From a virus, in the IMG/VR virus record IMGVR_UViG_3300034375_000499, positions 1-26,778 of that record: 26,778 nucleotides of DNA; one strand, given 5' to 3'. The position numbers were made by a program, and so were the translations under genes. The notes under the pieces were generated by a model that was not told the origin of the DNA, made no database searches, and worked only from the letters and a program-made list of their open reading frames with translations. Of the stretch, positions 1-6,479 are shown one piece after another (position 1 is the first letter of the stretch; every line of letters starts with the position of its first letter).

Positions 1-1
1 G

Positions 2-163
2 CGTGAGGGCGATGAGAAATTCTTTACCCCATGCACAGGCGATGCAGACGCAATGGAGGCGGCTGCTATGTGGAACGCGGTGGTAGTGCGCCGTGCATCA
101 AAAGAAGAAACAAAAGAGCTAACAGATTATAGCTACGAAGCAGAGAGGAAAGAGAATGTTTGA
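2..163 (+). CDS. C-terminal end of an unknown protein (cut by window edge)
   Basis: The frame is open from the window edge to a TGA at 161-163, giving 53 residues that end in YEAERKENV. The stop overlaps the start of the next gene by 8 bp, which suggests translational coupling in one operon. The tail is mixed and charged, with no motif I recognise. VWA/peptidase proteins like the next gene are often encoded after a MoxR-type AAA+ ATPase, so this could be the end of such an ATPase. The fragment itself carries no AAA+ motif, so that remains a guess from context. Confidence 0.55.
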   Translation, partial: REGDEKFFTPCTGDADAMEAAAMWNAVVVRRASKEETKELTDYSYEAERKENV

Positions 164-1424
164 TACAAGCATGACATTGGAGCAGCGACTATCCCGAGCG
201 GTGGTCGCGTGGATGAAACGAGAGCCAGCACTGTCTAACATGCTGATGATTGGCGAGCGGTCTGTGTCTGACAAGATACCTACAGCATGCACCAACGGGC
301 GCGACGAGTGGTATGGCCGTGACTTCATGGGTGCGCTCAACGATCCGCAGATACGCTTTGTCGTAATACATGAGGTGTATCACAAGATGTACAAGCATCC
401 GGTTACTTGGCGTCACTTGGCTAAGATTGACCCGCAGCTTGCAAACATGGCGATGGACTTTGTGATCAACTGGATGATCATGGAAGCTTATGGCAAGGAC
501 GGATTTGTCGAGATGCCCGAGAATATATCCTATGGCGATGGGCAGTATTTCCAGAAGTGTTGCTACGATCCGCAGTTCGCTGGGTGGGATACCGCCAAGG
601 TGTTCTGGAAGCTACATAAGAAGTCAGGTGGTGATGATGGAGGTGGTCCGGGCCGGGGGAACGTGGGCACTAACGGTGAAACTGGTTCGGGTAGCTGCCC
701 GAATGGTGATGTGTTCGATGAGATCGACTTCGATGGTGCAGAAGAGTTGACGCGTGAGGAGCAACAGGAGCTAGAACGCGAGATCGACGAGGCCATACGT
801 CAAGGCGCAATGGTCGCTGGCAAGATGGGCAGCGGTGGCAATCGCCACATCGACGAGCTTCTTGAACCCAAGGTTAATTGGCGCGAGGCCATGCGCGAGT
901 GGTACAATGCAACATGTGCGGGGACTGCCAACAGTACGTGGCGTAAGCCTAACAGGCGATACCTAGCAGGTGGGATGTACATGCCCTCGCACTACGATGA
1001 CACTGTGCTGTTGTTGGGCGAGCATAACGACATGTCTGGATCTATCGGTGACATCGAAGCAAAAATTATGTTGACTGAAGTTGAGAGTATCGTGCAGACT
1101 GTAACACCCGAGGAGCTTCATGTGAGCTATTGGGATACTCAAGTGTGTGGGTACGAGAAGTATGAACGTCACGAGTTGGACACCGTTGTTGCACGCACGA
1201 ACCCCGTGGGTGGTGGTGGCACTGACGTAACATGCGTACCGAAGTATCTCAAAGAACACGGCATCAAGCTAGAGGCATCCATCGTCCTGACAGATGGCTA
1301 TCTCTGGGGTGAGTGGGGTGAATGGGATCATCCAGTGTTGTGGGTGATTATTGATAACAAACGTGCGAACCCACCATTCGGTTCTGTAATACACGTTAGC
1401 AGGAAGGACTTTATAAATGACTAA
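156..1424 (+). CDS. DUF2201-like putative metallopeptidase with VWA-like domain
   Basis: The N-terminal part carries a zincin motif, HEVYH at residues 72-76, in the setting typical of the DUF2201 putative metallopeptidase domain. A linker rich in Gly, Asp and Glu (about 157-215) follows. The C-terminal third is VWA-like with an apparently complete metal-ion-dependent adhesion site: DMSGS at 292-296, a Thr in GGGTD at 354-357 and Asp380 in LTDG. Cellular relatives usually work beside MoxR AAA+ ATPases in metal insertion or complex remodelling; the phage role is unknown. The start at 156 gives an 8-bp overlap with the previous frame, and the stop overlaps the next start by 8 bp. The linker codons contain one copy of the palindromic repeat described at 686-703. 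The family call is firm; peptidase activity is not shown. Confidence 0.85.
   Translation: MFDTSMTLEQRLSRAVVAWMKREPALSNMLMIGERSVSDKIPTACTNGRDEWYGRDFMGALNDPQIRFVVIHEVYHKMYKHPVTWRHLAKIDPQLANMAMDFVINWMIMEAYGKDGFVEMPENISYGDGQYFQKCCYDPQFAGWDTAKVFWKLHKKSGGDDGGGPGRGNVGTNGETGSGSCPNGDVFDEIDFDGAEELTREEQQELEREIDEAIRQGAMVAGKMGSGGNRHIDELLEPKVNWREAMREWYNATCAGTANSTWRKPNRRYLAGGMYMPSHYDDTVLLLGEHNDMSGSIGDIEAKIMLTEVESIVQTVTPEELHVSYWDTQVCGYEKYERHELDTVVARTNPVGGGGTDVTCVPKYLKEHGIKLEASIVLTDGYLWGEWGEWDHPVLWVIIDNKRANPPFGSVIHVSRKDFIND
686..703. repeat. Palindromic repeat copy A (TCGGG-N6-CCCGA)
   Basis: The palindrome spans 687-702 with spacer TAGCTG and is followed by ATGG, as is copy D at 5836. It lies in codons for the Gly/Ser-rich linker of the VWA protein, where the encoded sequence is probably unconstrained. 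Unlike the other three copies it is not near an obvious start codon. Confidence 0.7.
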
Positions 1425-1686
1425 GAAACACATGAAAATTGCTGAGTTCCACGTGATGTTTGGAGAGCATGGCATGACTTGCGGCATATCATTCGGTGAC
1501 GAGTTCATTGATCAAGATGATGATCTCAAGTCCACATTGGTGGTGGCGATGCATAGTGCTCTAACAGAGTTCATGGAAGTAGGCATGGTGGTTGATACGC
1601 GTGAGGAGTTTATGGAGCGAGCCACTGAAGATGCAGCTAACTTCTTAGATCGTTGCGTCAAGAAGCAAGGGGGGCGGTTACATTGA
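1417..1686 (+). CDS. Small hypothetical acidic protein
   Basis: This encodes 89 residues beginning MTKKHMKIAEFHV. The ATG overlaps the end of the VWA gene by 8 bp and has an AGGAAGGA ribosome binding site about 10 bp upstream, so the two are probably translated together. I see no signal peptide, membrane segment or known domain. The middle is acidic (DEFIDQDDD) and the C-terminal half is probably helical. The stop overlaps the next start by 4 bp. I do not recognise the family. Confidence 0.7.
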   Translation: MTKKHMKIAEFHVMFGEHGMTCGISFGDEFIDQDDDLKSTLVVAMHSALTEFMEVGMVVDTREEFMERATEDAANFLDRCVKKQGGRLH

Positions 1687-2000
1687 AACGGTATCGTGTA
1701 GAGGTCGTGCAGACCAACGTGTTTTTCGAGGAGGCTGAGAGTGAAACAGAAGCTCGCCGTATTGCCGCCGAAGATCGTATTTGGGATGAAGACCAGAGAG
1801 CGCCTGACTACTACGGTGTTCACTTCAACATAGAGGAAGTTACGAGTAGCGAACCTTCAGAGGATTGGCAAGACATAGAGGGGGAGAGCGGGTGCTACTG
1901 CGTGATCTGCCATCAAGGCGTCAAGGAAGACTACTACGAAAAAAGTGGTGGTGTGTGTGGTGGGGGTTGTAAGTGGGATGACCCCGTACTTGGCCAATAG
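1683..2000 (+). CDS. Small hypothetical protein with C-terminal Cys pairs
   Basis: I place the start at TTG 1683, which overlaps the previous stop (1684-1686) and has a GGGGGG ribosome binding site about 7 bp upstream. An ATG at 1653 in the same frame lacks a comparable site and would overlap the previous gene by 34 bp. The product is 105 residues. The N-terminal half (KRYRVEVVQTNVFFEEAESE) resembles small phage proteins with a beta-strand followed by a helix. The C-terminal part holds CYCVIC and later CGGGC, four or five cysteines that could bind zinc. Function unknown. Confidence 0.65.
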   Translation: MKRYRVEVVQTNVFFEEAESETEARRIAAEDRIWDEDQRAPDYYGVHFNIEEVTSSEPSEDWQDIEGESGCYCVICHQGVKEDYYEKSGGVCGGGCKWDDPVLGQ

Positions 2001-2013
2001 AGGAGGAAGCGGA

Positions 2014-2262
2014 GTGATAGAATATTTTACGATACTGATGCTGACATACAGCATTAGCGGGGAGACGTTACAATCGACAACGTTTTTCCCCAGTGCAGAT
2101 GCGTGTGGTGACGCGTTACCTGCATACTACGAACCCGTCTATGCGTTCGACAAGAATGCAATCGGGCAATGCAAACAGACAGATGTGCTGTCTTCAACAA
2201 TAAGGCCAAAGGCCAAACCATCAATCGGGCATGTACCCGAACAGGAAATGGAGAATAACTAA
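2014..2262 (+). CDS. Small hypothetical protein, possibly exported
   Basis: The likely start is GTG 2014, 7 bp after a perfect AGGAGG at 2001-2006; an upstream in-frame ATG at 1945 overlaps the previous gene and has no such site. The 82-residue product begins with a hydrophobic stretch (IEYFTILMLTYSISG) that could be a weak signal peptide. Two cysteines (in DACGD and GQCK) might form a disulphide. The last codons contain palindromic repeat copy B, so the repeat encodes SIGHVPE here. The stop and the next start overlap as TAATG. I do not recognise the family. Confidence 0.6.
   Translation: MIEYFTILMLTYSISGETLQSTTFFPSADACGDALPAYYEPVYAFDKNAIGQCKQTDVLSSTIRPKAKPSIGHVPEQEMENN
2223..2241. repeat. 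Palindromic repeat copy B (TCGGG-N6-CCCGA)
   Basis: The palindrome occupies 2225-2240 with spacer CATGTA and sits 20 bp before the ATG at 2262, upstream of its GGAG ribosome binding site. Nineteen bases (AATCGGGCATGTACCCGAA) are identical to copy C at 3439. It could act as an operator, promoter element or mRNA hairpin with a 5-bp stem. Confidence 0.75.
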
Positions 2263-3194
2263 TGACTGAACATACATTGGTCCACGAAGCTGGACGGAAC
2301 CATGATGTCCTCGTGAGCACATATATCACAGATGCTTCCACGCCATCACAACAGACCATTGTCACGATGGAATATGCCAAGCTACTGTGTAGCGAGTTAC
2401 GTGGCACGTCCTTTAAATTGCGTGACAACAGGTCAGCTTACATCTACCGCGAAGGCGATACCTACGTCATGGGTTGGATCGGGTACGGTGACTATCTTAC
2501 TGCTAGCACGGCCAAACCGCCCAAGTTTTGCGTGTTCTCGCCGTTCCATGAAAACAACAAGTATCGCTCGGACAAAGTGCAGCACCACATGGTCATGTAC
2601 GATCTGCGTGACAAGGCTATCAAACGTGCTGCGCAAATGCTGAGAAGTTACACCGTGGAGGAGGGCGCTAGAATATCTAACTACAAAGCCGCTACTTCTA
2701 TATGTAACGTGCAAGGTGAGGCTGCTTCAGATGTCAGGATATCGGCTAAGAAGTTGGACTTGCAGATAGACTTCAGGCCAAAGGGCCACAGGTTGCTCGG
2801 TGAGTTCAAACACATGATAGCGACAGACTATCAGTTCAGCGATCAAAGCATCAAGGAGGGTGTGTTGGATCTACTTAACAAGTTTGACGTGATGCACAAA
2901 CGTAACGATAAGGTCATACCCGTGCTCTACGTCGAGATGCGCACCAACAAATATGGCGATAAGATGGTCGGCACGGTGAACGTGGCGAACGGGAGAGACT
3001 ATCACCCGTCTATATCTGACGTGTCAGGTAATGAAGTATATCTCCAAGAGGAGGTGCCCGACTGGATTGTTAACAGGGTATCGACGTTGCAGATCATGCC
3101 TAACGATAGCTATGTCGAGGGTGTTGGCTTCAAGCATTGTGACACCGCCTACACAATTCACGTTGACGAAGTAAATCCGTTTTTAGATGCGTGA
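2262..3194 (+). CDS. Hypothetical phage protein, 310 residues
   Basis: The protein starts MTEHTLVHEAGRNHD with a GGAG ribosome binding site 8 bp upstream, and its ATG overlaps the previous stop. It has no clear membrane segment and no motif I recognise; the composition suggests a soluble alpha/beta protein. The last 40 residues (VPDWIVNRVSTLQIMP, then EGVG) resemble the end of the next gene (TPKWVQDRVNSLSVLE, then DGVG), so both seem to share a C-terminal module. The two genes overlap by 8 bp. Function unknown. Confidence 0.75.
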   Translation: MTEHTLVHEAGRNHDVLVSTYITDASTPSQQTIVTMEYAKLLCSELRGTSFKLRDNRSAYIYREGDTYVMGWIGYGDYLTASTAKPPKFCVFSPFHENNKYRSDKVQHHMVMYDLRDKAIKRAAQMLRSYTVEEGARISNYKAATSICNVQGEAASDVRISAKKLDLQIDFRPKGHRLLGEFKHMIATDYQFSDQSIKEGVLDLLNKFDVMHKRNDKVIPVLYVEMRTNKYGDKMVGTVNVANGRDYHPSISDVSGNEVYLQEEVPDWIVNRVSTLQIMPNDSYVEGVGFKHCDTAYTIHVDEVNPFLDA

Positions 3195-3438
3195 TCCATC
3201 AGGTGATACAACATGTAGGGTCATAATAGACCCTACTACTTCATGTATCCGTGTACAATGTTTTGGTAGTTTATCACTTGACAACTATAGCACAGAGTTT
3301 TACATGTCACTCAATGACACCCCTAAATGGGTGCAAGACAGGGTTAACTCGCTATCTGTGTTAGAGCCAAATCCTCTGGACGAAATTGACGGTGTAGGGT
3401 CAAGGCCAGAGGAGAACACGTACTGGGTTATAAAATGA
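3187..3438 (+). CDS. Small hypothetical protein sharing a C-terminal module with its neighbour
   Basis: This encodes 83 residues from ATG 3187, inside the end of the previous gene; there is no good ribosome binding site, so translation is probably coupled. The second half parallels the C-terminus of the 310-residue protein: a Trp three residues after the Thr or Val of the Pro motif, then an RV-x-x-L segment and a GVG. It looks like a partial tandem duplication followed by divergence, or a shared binding module. Copy C of the palindromic repeat begins directly at its stop. Function unknown. Confidence 0.65.
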   Translation: MRDPSGDTTCRVIIDPTTSCIRVQCFGSLSLDNYSTEFYMSLNDTPKWVQDRVNSLSVLEPNPLDEIDGVGSRPEENTYWVIK

Positions 3439-3457
3439 AATCGGGCATGTACCCGAA
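3439..3457. repeat. Palindromic repeat copy C (TCGGG-N6-CCCGA)
   Basis: The palindrome is at 3441-3456 with spacer CATGTA. It follows the stop of the previous gene by two bases and ends 16 bp before the chosen ATG at 3474, just upstream of AAGGAG. It is identical to copy B over 19 bases. Confidence 0.78.
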
Positions 3458-3473
3458 TGACAAGGAGAAGATC

Positions 3474-4322
3474 ATGACACAACATTTTACCAATAAAGAA
3501 ATCAATGAGCTGTTAACGGCTAGGATTAAGGGCAAGCGCCATGCCGAAATTGCGGCATCACTTGGGCGCACACCTAAAAGCGTACGGGCAAAGGCGTATG
3601 CGATGAACAAGATAGCGCCGCTGCCAACTACGCTGGAAGAGCTTGCCGAGAATTTTGATGTTTGGACACAGAAAAATCCGAAGGGGCGTCCTAAAAAGCC
3701 ATTAAAATCGTTAGATGAAATATTGGATGGTTGGGATGAGGCTGATGAGCCAGCAAAGAAGGCAACAGTACAAGCGTTTAAAGATCCCAACCTAACTGAT
3801 GAGGAGGTTGTGCAAGTATTTAAAAAGCCCCCCACAGGAAAGATACGGGCCAAACCAAAATACTATTTACGCAACGCGTCATATGGGCAAAAGGAAGATG
3901 TTAAAAAGTTAGGCGCACGTTGGGATGGTATGTGTTGGTTCGTTCCTGATAACTTGACAGGTGAGGCGCGTGGGAAGTTGATATCGCATTATGGTCCTGT
4001 GCACTATGGTAACCACTCGCGTAAGGGTAAGGGTCAGTGGGAAACTTTTACTTTTGCAGATAACGTGTCACCCAACGCTACTACCAATTCTCGTGGTAAT
4101 ATAGCTCCAGCAGCCAAGACGAAGGCTAAGACAAAACCTGTTAAGACTAAGAGCCAACAGCCAGCCGTCAAAACCACTGATACTTACAACACTGCTGTAG
4201 GTTATAACTCTGCCGCCACTGCGCATAACTATTTCGTCATCCGTATACCCAAGGTTTACGTGTGGGTTGTCATAACAGCTTCACTGATGGCCGCTGCGTG
4301 GTACGTGGGCAAAACTTACTAG
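3474..4322 (+). CDS. HTH / AT-hook / DUF5710 protein with C-terminal membrane anchor
   Basis: I choose ATG 3474, which has AAGGAG 7 bp upstream; an in-frame ATG at 3435 would read through the repeat. The 282-residue protein has four parts. Residues 1-45 form a Myb/GcrA-like helix-turn-helix (IAASLGRTPKSVRAKAYAMN). Residues 69-77 hold an AT-hook core (KGRPKKP). Residues 130-160 match DUF5710, with the hallmark LGARWD and WFVP. After a Lys/Thr/Pro-rich linker, residues 260-278 form one hydrophobic helix (VYVWVVITASLMAAAWYV). DUF5710 is common on mobile elements and has no proven activity. The layout suggests a DNA-binding protein tethered to the inner membrane; that role is inference. Confidence 0.75.
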   Translation: MTQHFTNKEINELLTARIKGKRHAEIAASLGRTPKSVRAKAYAMNKIAPLPTTLEELAENFDVWTQKNPKGRPKKPLKSLDEILDGWDEADEPAKKATVQAFKDPNLTDEEVVQVFKKPPTGKIRAKPKYYLRNASYGQKEDVKKLGARWDGMCWFVPDNLTGEARGKLISHYGPVHYGNHSRKGKGQWETFTFADNVSPNATTNSRGNIAPAAKTKAKTKPVKTKSQQPAVKTTDTYNTAVGYNSAATAHNYFVIRIPKVYVWVVITASLMAAAWYVGKTY

Positions 4323-4333
4323 GAGGTAACTCT

Positions 4334-4990
4334 ATGACTATTACTGCTGTCTATAAAGACGGGAAGGAACAGGCGAAGTGTGTCTGCAAAGAATGCGAAG
4401 ACCACGGCGTAAAACCGAATGAGGTTTTTGTAACGTGCATGCACGGGGATCGTAAAGCCAAGCCCGAGTTCCAAAACAATAAAACGATTATCCAGAAGCT
4501 ACATAAGCTGGGCTGGAAAATATACCCAAAGGGTGTCGTGTGTGATGTATGCATGACAAAGCGGAAGGAGAAAAAAGTGACTAAAACTAACGTAACTAAA
4601 ATCGAACCAAACCGTCAACCGTCACGCGAACAGAAGCGTGATATCATGTTAATGCTGCAAGATGTATATAGCATTGATAAACAGTGCTACACAAAATCCG
4701 AAACGGATAAGACTGTAGCTGACGCATTAGAGAATGGCATAATGTGGGGTTGGGTCAAAGCAATACGCGAAGATATGTTTGGCCCCGATGGTAATGAGGA
4801 TGATCAGTTAAGTGTGGGTGAAGCGCATCTGTGGATTGATCGCACCGATACGCACATCGCTGATCTTGAAACGAAGATAAAAAGTTTCGAGAAACAAGTA
4901 GCTGACATGAACCGCACTCTGGCAAACATTCAAGCATGCCGTAAAGAAGTTAAGGGGTTCCTTGACACAATACAAAAGTTGGCGAAGTAA
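4334..4990 (+). CDS. Zinc-ribbon-like and coiled-coil phage protein
   Basis: The start is ATG 4334, 7 bp after AGGAGG at 4321-4326. The 218-residue product has an N-terminal cysteine cluster (C16, C18, C21, C35, then C70 and C73 in CDVC) that looks like a zinc-binding fold, and a basic linker around 75-100. Residues 165-215 have a heptad-like pattern (HIADLETKIKSFEKQVADMN) consistent with a coiled coil, hence oligomerisation. It ends in TAATG with the nuclease gene, so it is probably co-translated with it. A nucleic-acid-binding partner role is plausible but unproven. Confidence 0.68.
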   Translation: MTITAVYKDGKEQAKCVCKECEDHGVKPNEVFVTCMHGDRKAKPEFQNNKTIIQKLHKLGWKIYPKGVVCDVCMTKRKEKKVTKTNVTKIEPNRQPSREQKRDIMLMLQDVYSIDKQCYTKSETDKTVADALENGIMWGWVKAIREDMFGPDGNEDDQLSVGEAHLWIDRTDTHIADLETKIKSFEKQVADMNRTLANIQACRKEVKGFLDTIQKLAK

Positions 4991-5283
4991 TGACCCCAGA
5001 GGCAAAGGTAAAAAAGAAAGTGGTTGCGCATCTAAAAGACTTAGGTGCGTACTACTTCTACCCAGTTACAGGTGGGTATGGTCGTAGCGGTGTGCCTGAC
5101 ATAATAGCGTGTATGGATGGCAAGTTCATAGGGATCGAATGCAAGGCTGGCAAGAATAAGCCAACGCCATTGCAGGAGAAAAATTTAAACGAAATAATAG
5201 CTGCAGGGGGCGTTGCGCTGGTTGTCAGCGAAACCAATATGGATCTCGCCTTCAGCATGCTTAATGACTTGCGGGGCAAATAA
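4990..5283 (+). CDS. VRR-NUC domain nuclease
   Basis: At 97 residues this is a stand-alone VRR-NUC domain, the usual length for phage members. The PD-(D/E)XK core is visible: GVPD at 34-37 (Asp37), then Glu50-Cys-Lys52 and Gln62 in TPLQ. Phage VRR-NUC proteins are thought to cleave branched DNA such as Holliday or flap structures during replication and recombination. The ATG overlaps the stop of the previous gene. Its place just before the replication block fits a DNA-processing role. The fold call is firm; substrate is inferred from the family. Confidence 0.93.
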   Translation: MTPEAKVKKKVVAHLKDLGAYYFYPVTGGYGRSGVPDIIACMDGKFIGIECKAGKNKPTPLQEKNLNEIIAAGGVALVVSETNMDLAFSMLNDLRGK

Positions 5284-5285
5284 CT

Positions 5286-5615
5286 TTGAAAATACCGCAT
5301 CGAAAGGAGTATGAGCCGTTCTACCGTGATTGCTGGTTAAAGCAGATCAAACAGGATAAAACGGATAACCCGCGCTTGGAGACACGTAATCGCTACATGG
5401 AGAATGGCGCTAAATCAAAAGAAAATGGTAAGCTGGGCGGGAGGCCACGTAAGGAACCCGTTAACAACTTACCCCTAACCAAAGACGCCGAGGTGCTCAA
5501 CCGCATGTTACAACGCAAGATGACTGTGACAGATGCAGCGGATATAATGGGCAAGAGTAAGAAGTGGGCGTTCAACATGAAAAAGAAATTTGGTTTGCCT
5601 CGTAAGGTAGACTGA
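5286..5615 (+). CDS. Small basic DNA-binding protein (AT-hook plus HTH)
   Basis: Translation probably starts at TTG 5286, two bases after the nuclease stop, with a GGGG ribosome binding site in the end of that gene. The 109-residue product is strongly basic. Residues 51-56 (GGRPRK) form an AT-hook core. Residues 79-105 (MTVTDAADIMGKSKKWAFNM) look like a helix-turn-helix. It may be a regulator or a nucleoid-like protein. The non-coding gap begins directly after its stop, so autoregulation or binding at that gap is conceivable. I do not recognise a named family. Confidence 0.7.
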   Translation: MKIPHRKEYEPFYRDCWLKQIKQDKTDNPRLETRNRYMENGAKSKENGKLGGRPRKEPVNNLPLTKDAEVLNRMLQRKMTVTDAADIMGKSKKWAFNMKKKFGLPRKVD

Positions 5616-5873
5616 ACAAGTTACCACCCGTGACTGTGAGGGTGGGGAGGTAGAGCCGTGAGAGACCTCTGTTCATGAAATATCCACGGCAGTGAGGGGT
5701 GGTCATCCTTTCGCCCGTTACGCTAGGGAGTTACCAGTCTGGCGTTTCGGATGTACTTCAGGCCATTGACCTCATACTGGTTCGCAGGGTGACTTTCTCC
5801 ATTGGTTGCCCTGCGATACCAGATCCCAAAAACGTAATCGGGTAGGTGCCCGAATGGAAACTAGGAGAACGAC
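5616..5873 (+). other. 258-bp non-coding gap with possible structured RNA
   Basis: This is the longest gene-free stretch in a region where most genes overlap. I find no convincing reading frame. The first 75 bases can fold as a three-way junction: TGAACA (5613-5618) with TGTTCA (5670-5675), CCACCC (5624-5629) with GGGTGG (5640-5645), and GAGGT (5647-5651) with ACCTC (5665-5669). The loop of the last stem, GCCGTG (5655-5660), could pair with CACGGC (5685-5690) as a pseudoknot. Further stems are CGCTAG/CTGGCG (5721-5744), ACCAGT/ACTGGT (5733-5781) and CGCAGGG/CCCTGCG (5783-5815). Several 6-bp matches are expected by chance in this length, so the fold is only a candidate. An untranslated leader, a small RNA or a replication origin are all possible. 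Confidence 0.4.
5836..5854. repeat. Palindromic repeat copy D (TCGGG-N6-CCCGA)
   Basis: The palindrome is at 5838-5853 with spacer TAGGTG, 19 bp before the ATG at 5874 and upstream of its AGGAGA. This is the only copy that is fully intergenic. It differs from copy A by two bases over the 21 bases ending in ATGG. Confidence 0.78.
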
Positions 5874-6479
5874 ATGACTAAGAAGCAAGAAAAGATTTGG
5901 GCCTACAGAGTTAAGCACCCCAAGGCAAAAATAATAGACATCGCCAAGGGCACAGGAACGTCCTACGGGTATGTGTGGAAGTTGATGCAGAAGATCGGAA
6001 CCCCACAAGAAGTTTTGGATGCACCGAAGGAGTTGCACATAGACGACACCGACTATGCAGCGGAAGCGGAAGCGGATGCTAAATACTTTGCTGAGTTGGA
6101 AGCGAAGCGCGAGGCCACAGGGGAAACCTCCAACGATTTTAACGTTGAGGATTTGTTTGACTTTGATGAGGAGGGTGGCAAAGAGATTGTTCCACGTGAA
6201 ACAAACAAACGCTCTAGCATATTATCGGCAGCGGATCAGCTTATCAACGGTGAGCGCCACGAAGAGTACGGGGATGCCTCCGATAGCTTTGAGCGCATCG
6301 CTGGGTATTGGAACGCGCATCTGGGGCTAAACAATTTCATATCCCCACGTGATGTCGCTGCCATGATGGTGCTGTTGAAGATATCCCGCTTGCATGGGGA
6401 TGGCCCGAAGGATGTTGACACGTATATCGACATTTGTGGGTATGCGGCTATTGGTGGCGAGATCGCGGGTAGCGATTAA
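5874..6479 (+). CDS. HTH-DUF6378 phage protein
   Basis: Residues 1-42 form a helix-turn-helix (IDIAKGTGTSYGYVWKLMQK). An acidic linker (50-105) follows. Residues 115-200 match DUF6378, a phage domain, with GERHEEYGD, FERIAGYW, DVAAMMVLLKISR and DICGYAAIGGEI. The all-helical pattern with conserved acidic residues recalls MazG-like NTP pyrophosphohydrolases, but that link is my inference. The ATG at 5874 has AGGAGA 5 bp upstream, and the stop overlaps the polymerase start as TAATG. The linker codons (residues 105-110) contain the parS-like site at 6188-6203. Confidence 0.82.
   Translation: MTKKQEKIWAYRVKHPKAKIIDIAKGTGTSYGYVWKLMQKIGTPQEVLDAPKELHIDDTDYAAEAEADAKYFAELEAKREATGETSNDFNVEDLFDFDEEGGKEIVPRETNKRSSILSAADQLINGERHEEYGDASDSFERIAGYWNAHLGLNNFISPRDVAAMMVLLKISRLHGDGPKDVDTYIDICGYAAIGGEIAGSD
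6188..6203. promoter_or_regulatory. parS: parS-like ParB-binding site
   Basis: The 16-mer TGTTCCACGTGAAACA matches the chromosomal parS consensus (TGTTTCACGTGAAACA, with C allowed at position 5) and, from memory, is the sequence of the site within Bacillus subtilis spo0J. The match would be expected about 0.00001 times by chance in a window of this size. It lies inside the HTH-DUF6378 gene, in linker codons. No ParB or ParA gene is present in the window, so binding would have to be by host ParB or by a phage protein encoded elsewhere. Confidence 0.72.

Noticed and set aside
5728-5862. Minus-strand frame of about 45 codons in the 5616-5873 gap
   Set aside because: It reads plausibly as protein but has no start codon or ribosome binding site, lies antisense to the operon and begins right after a stop codon.
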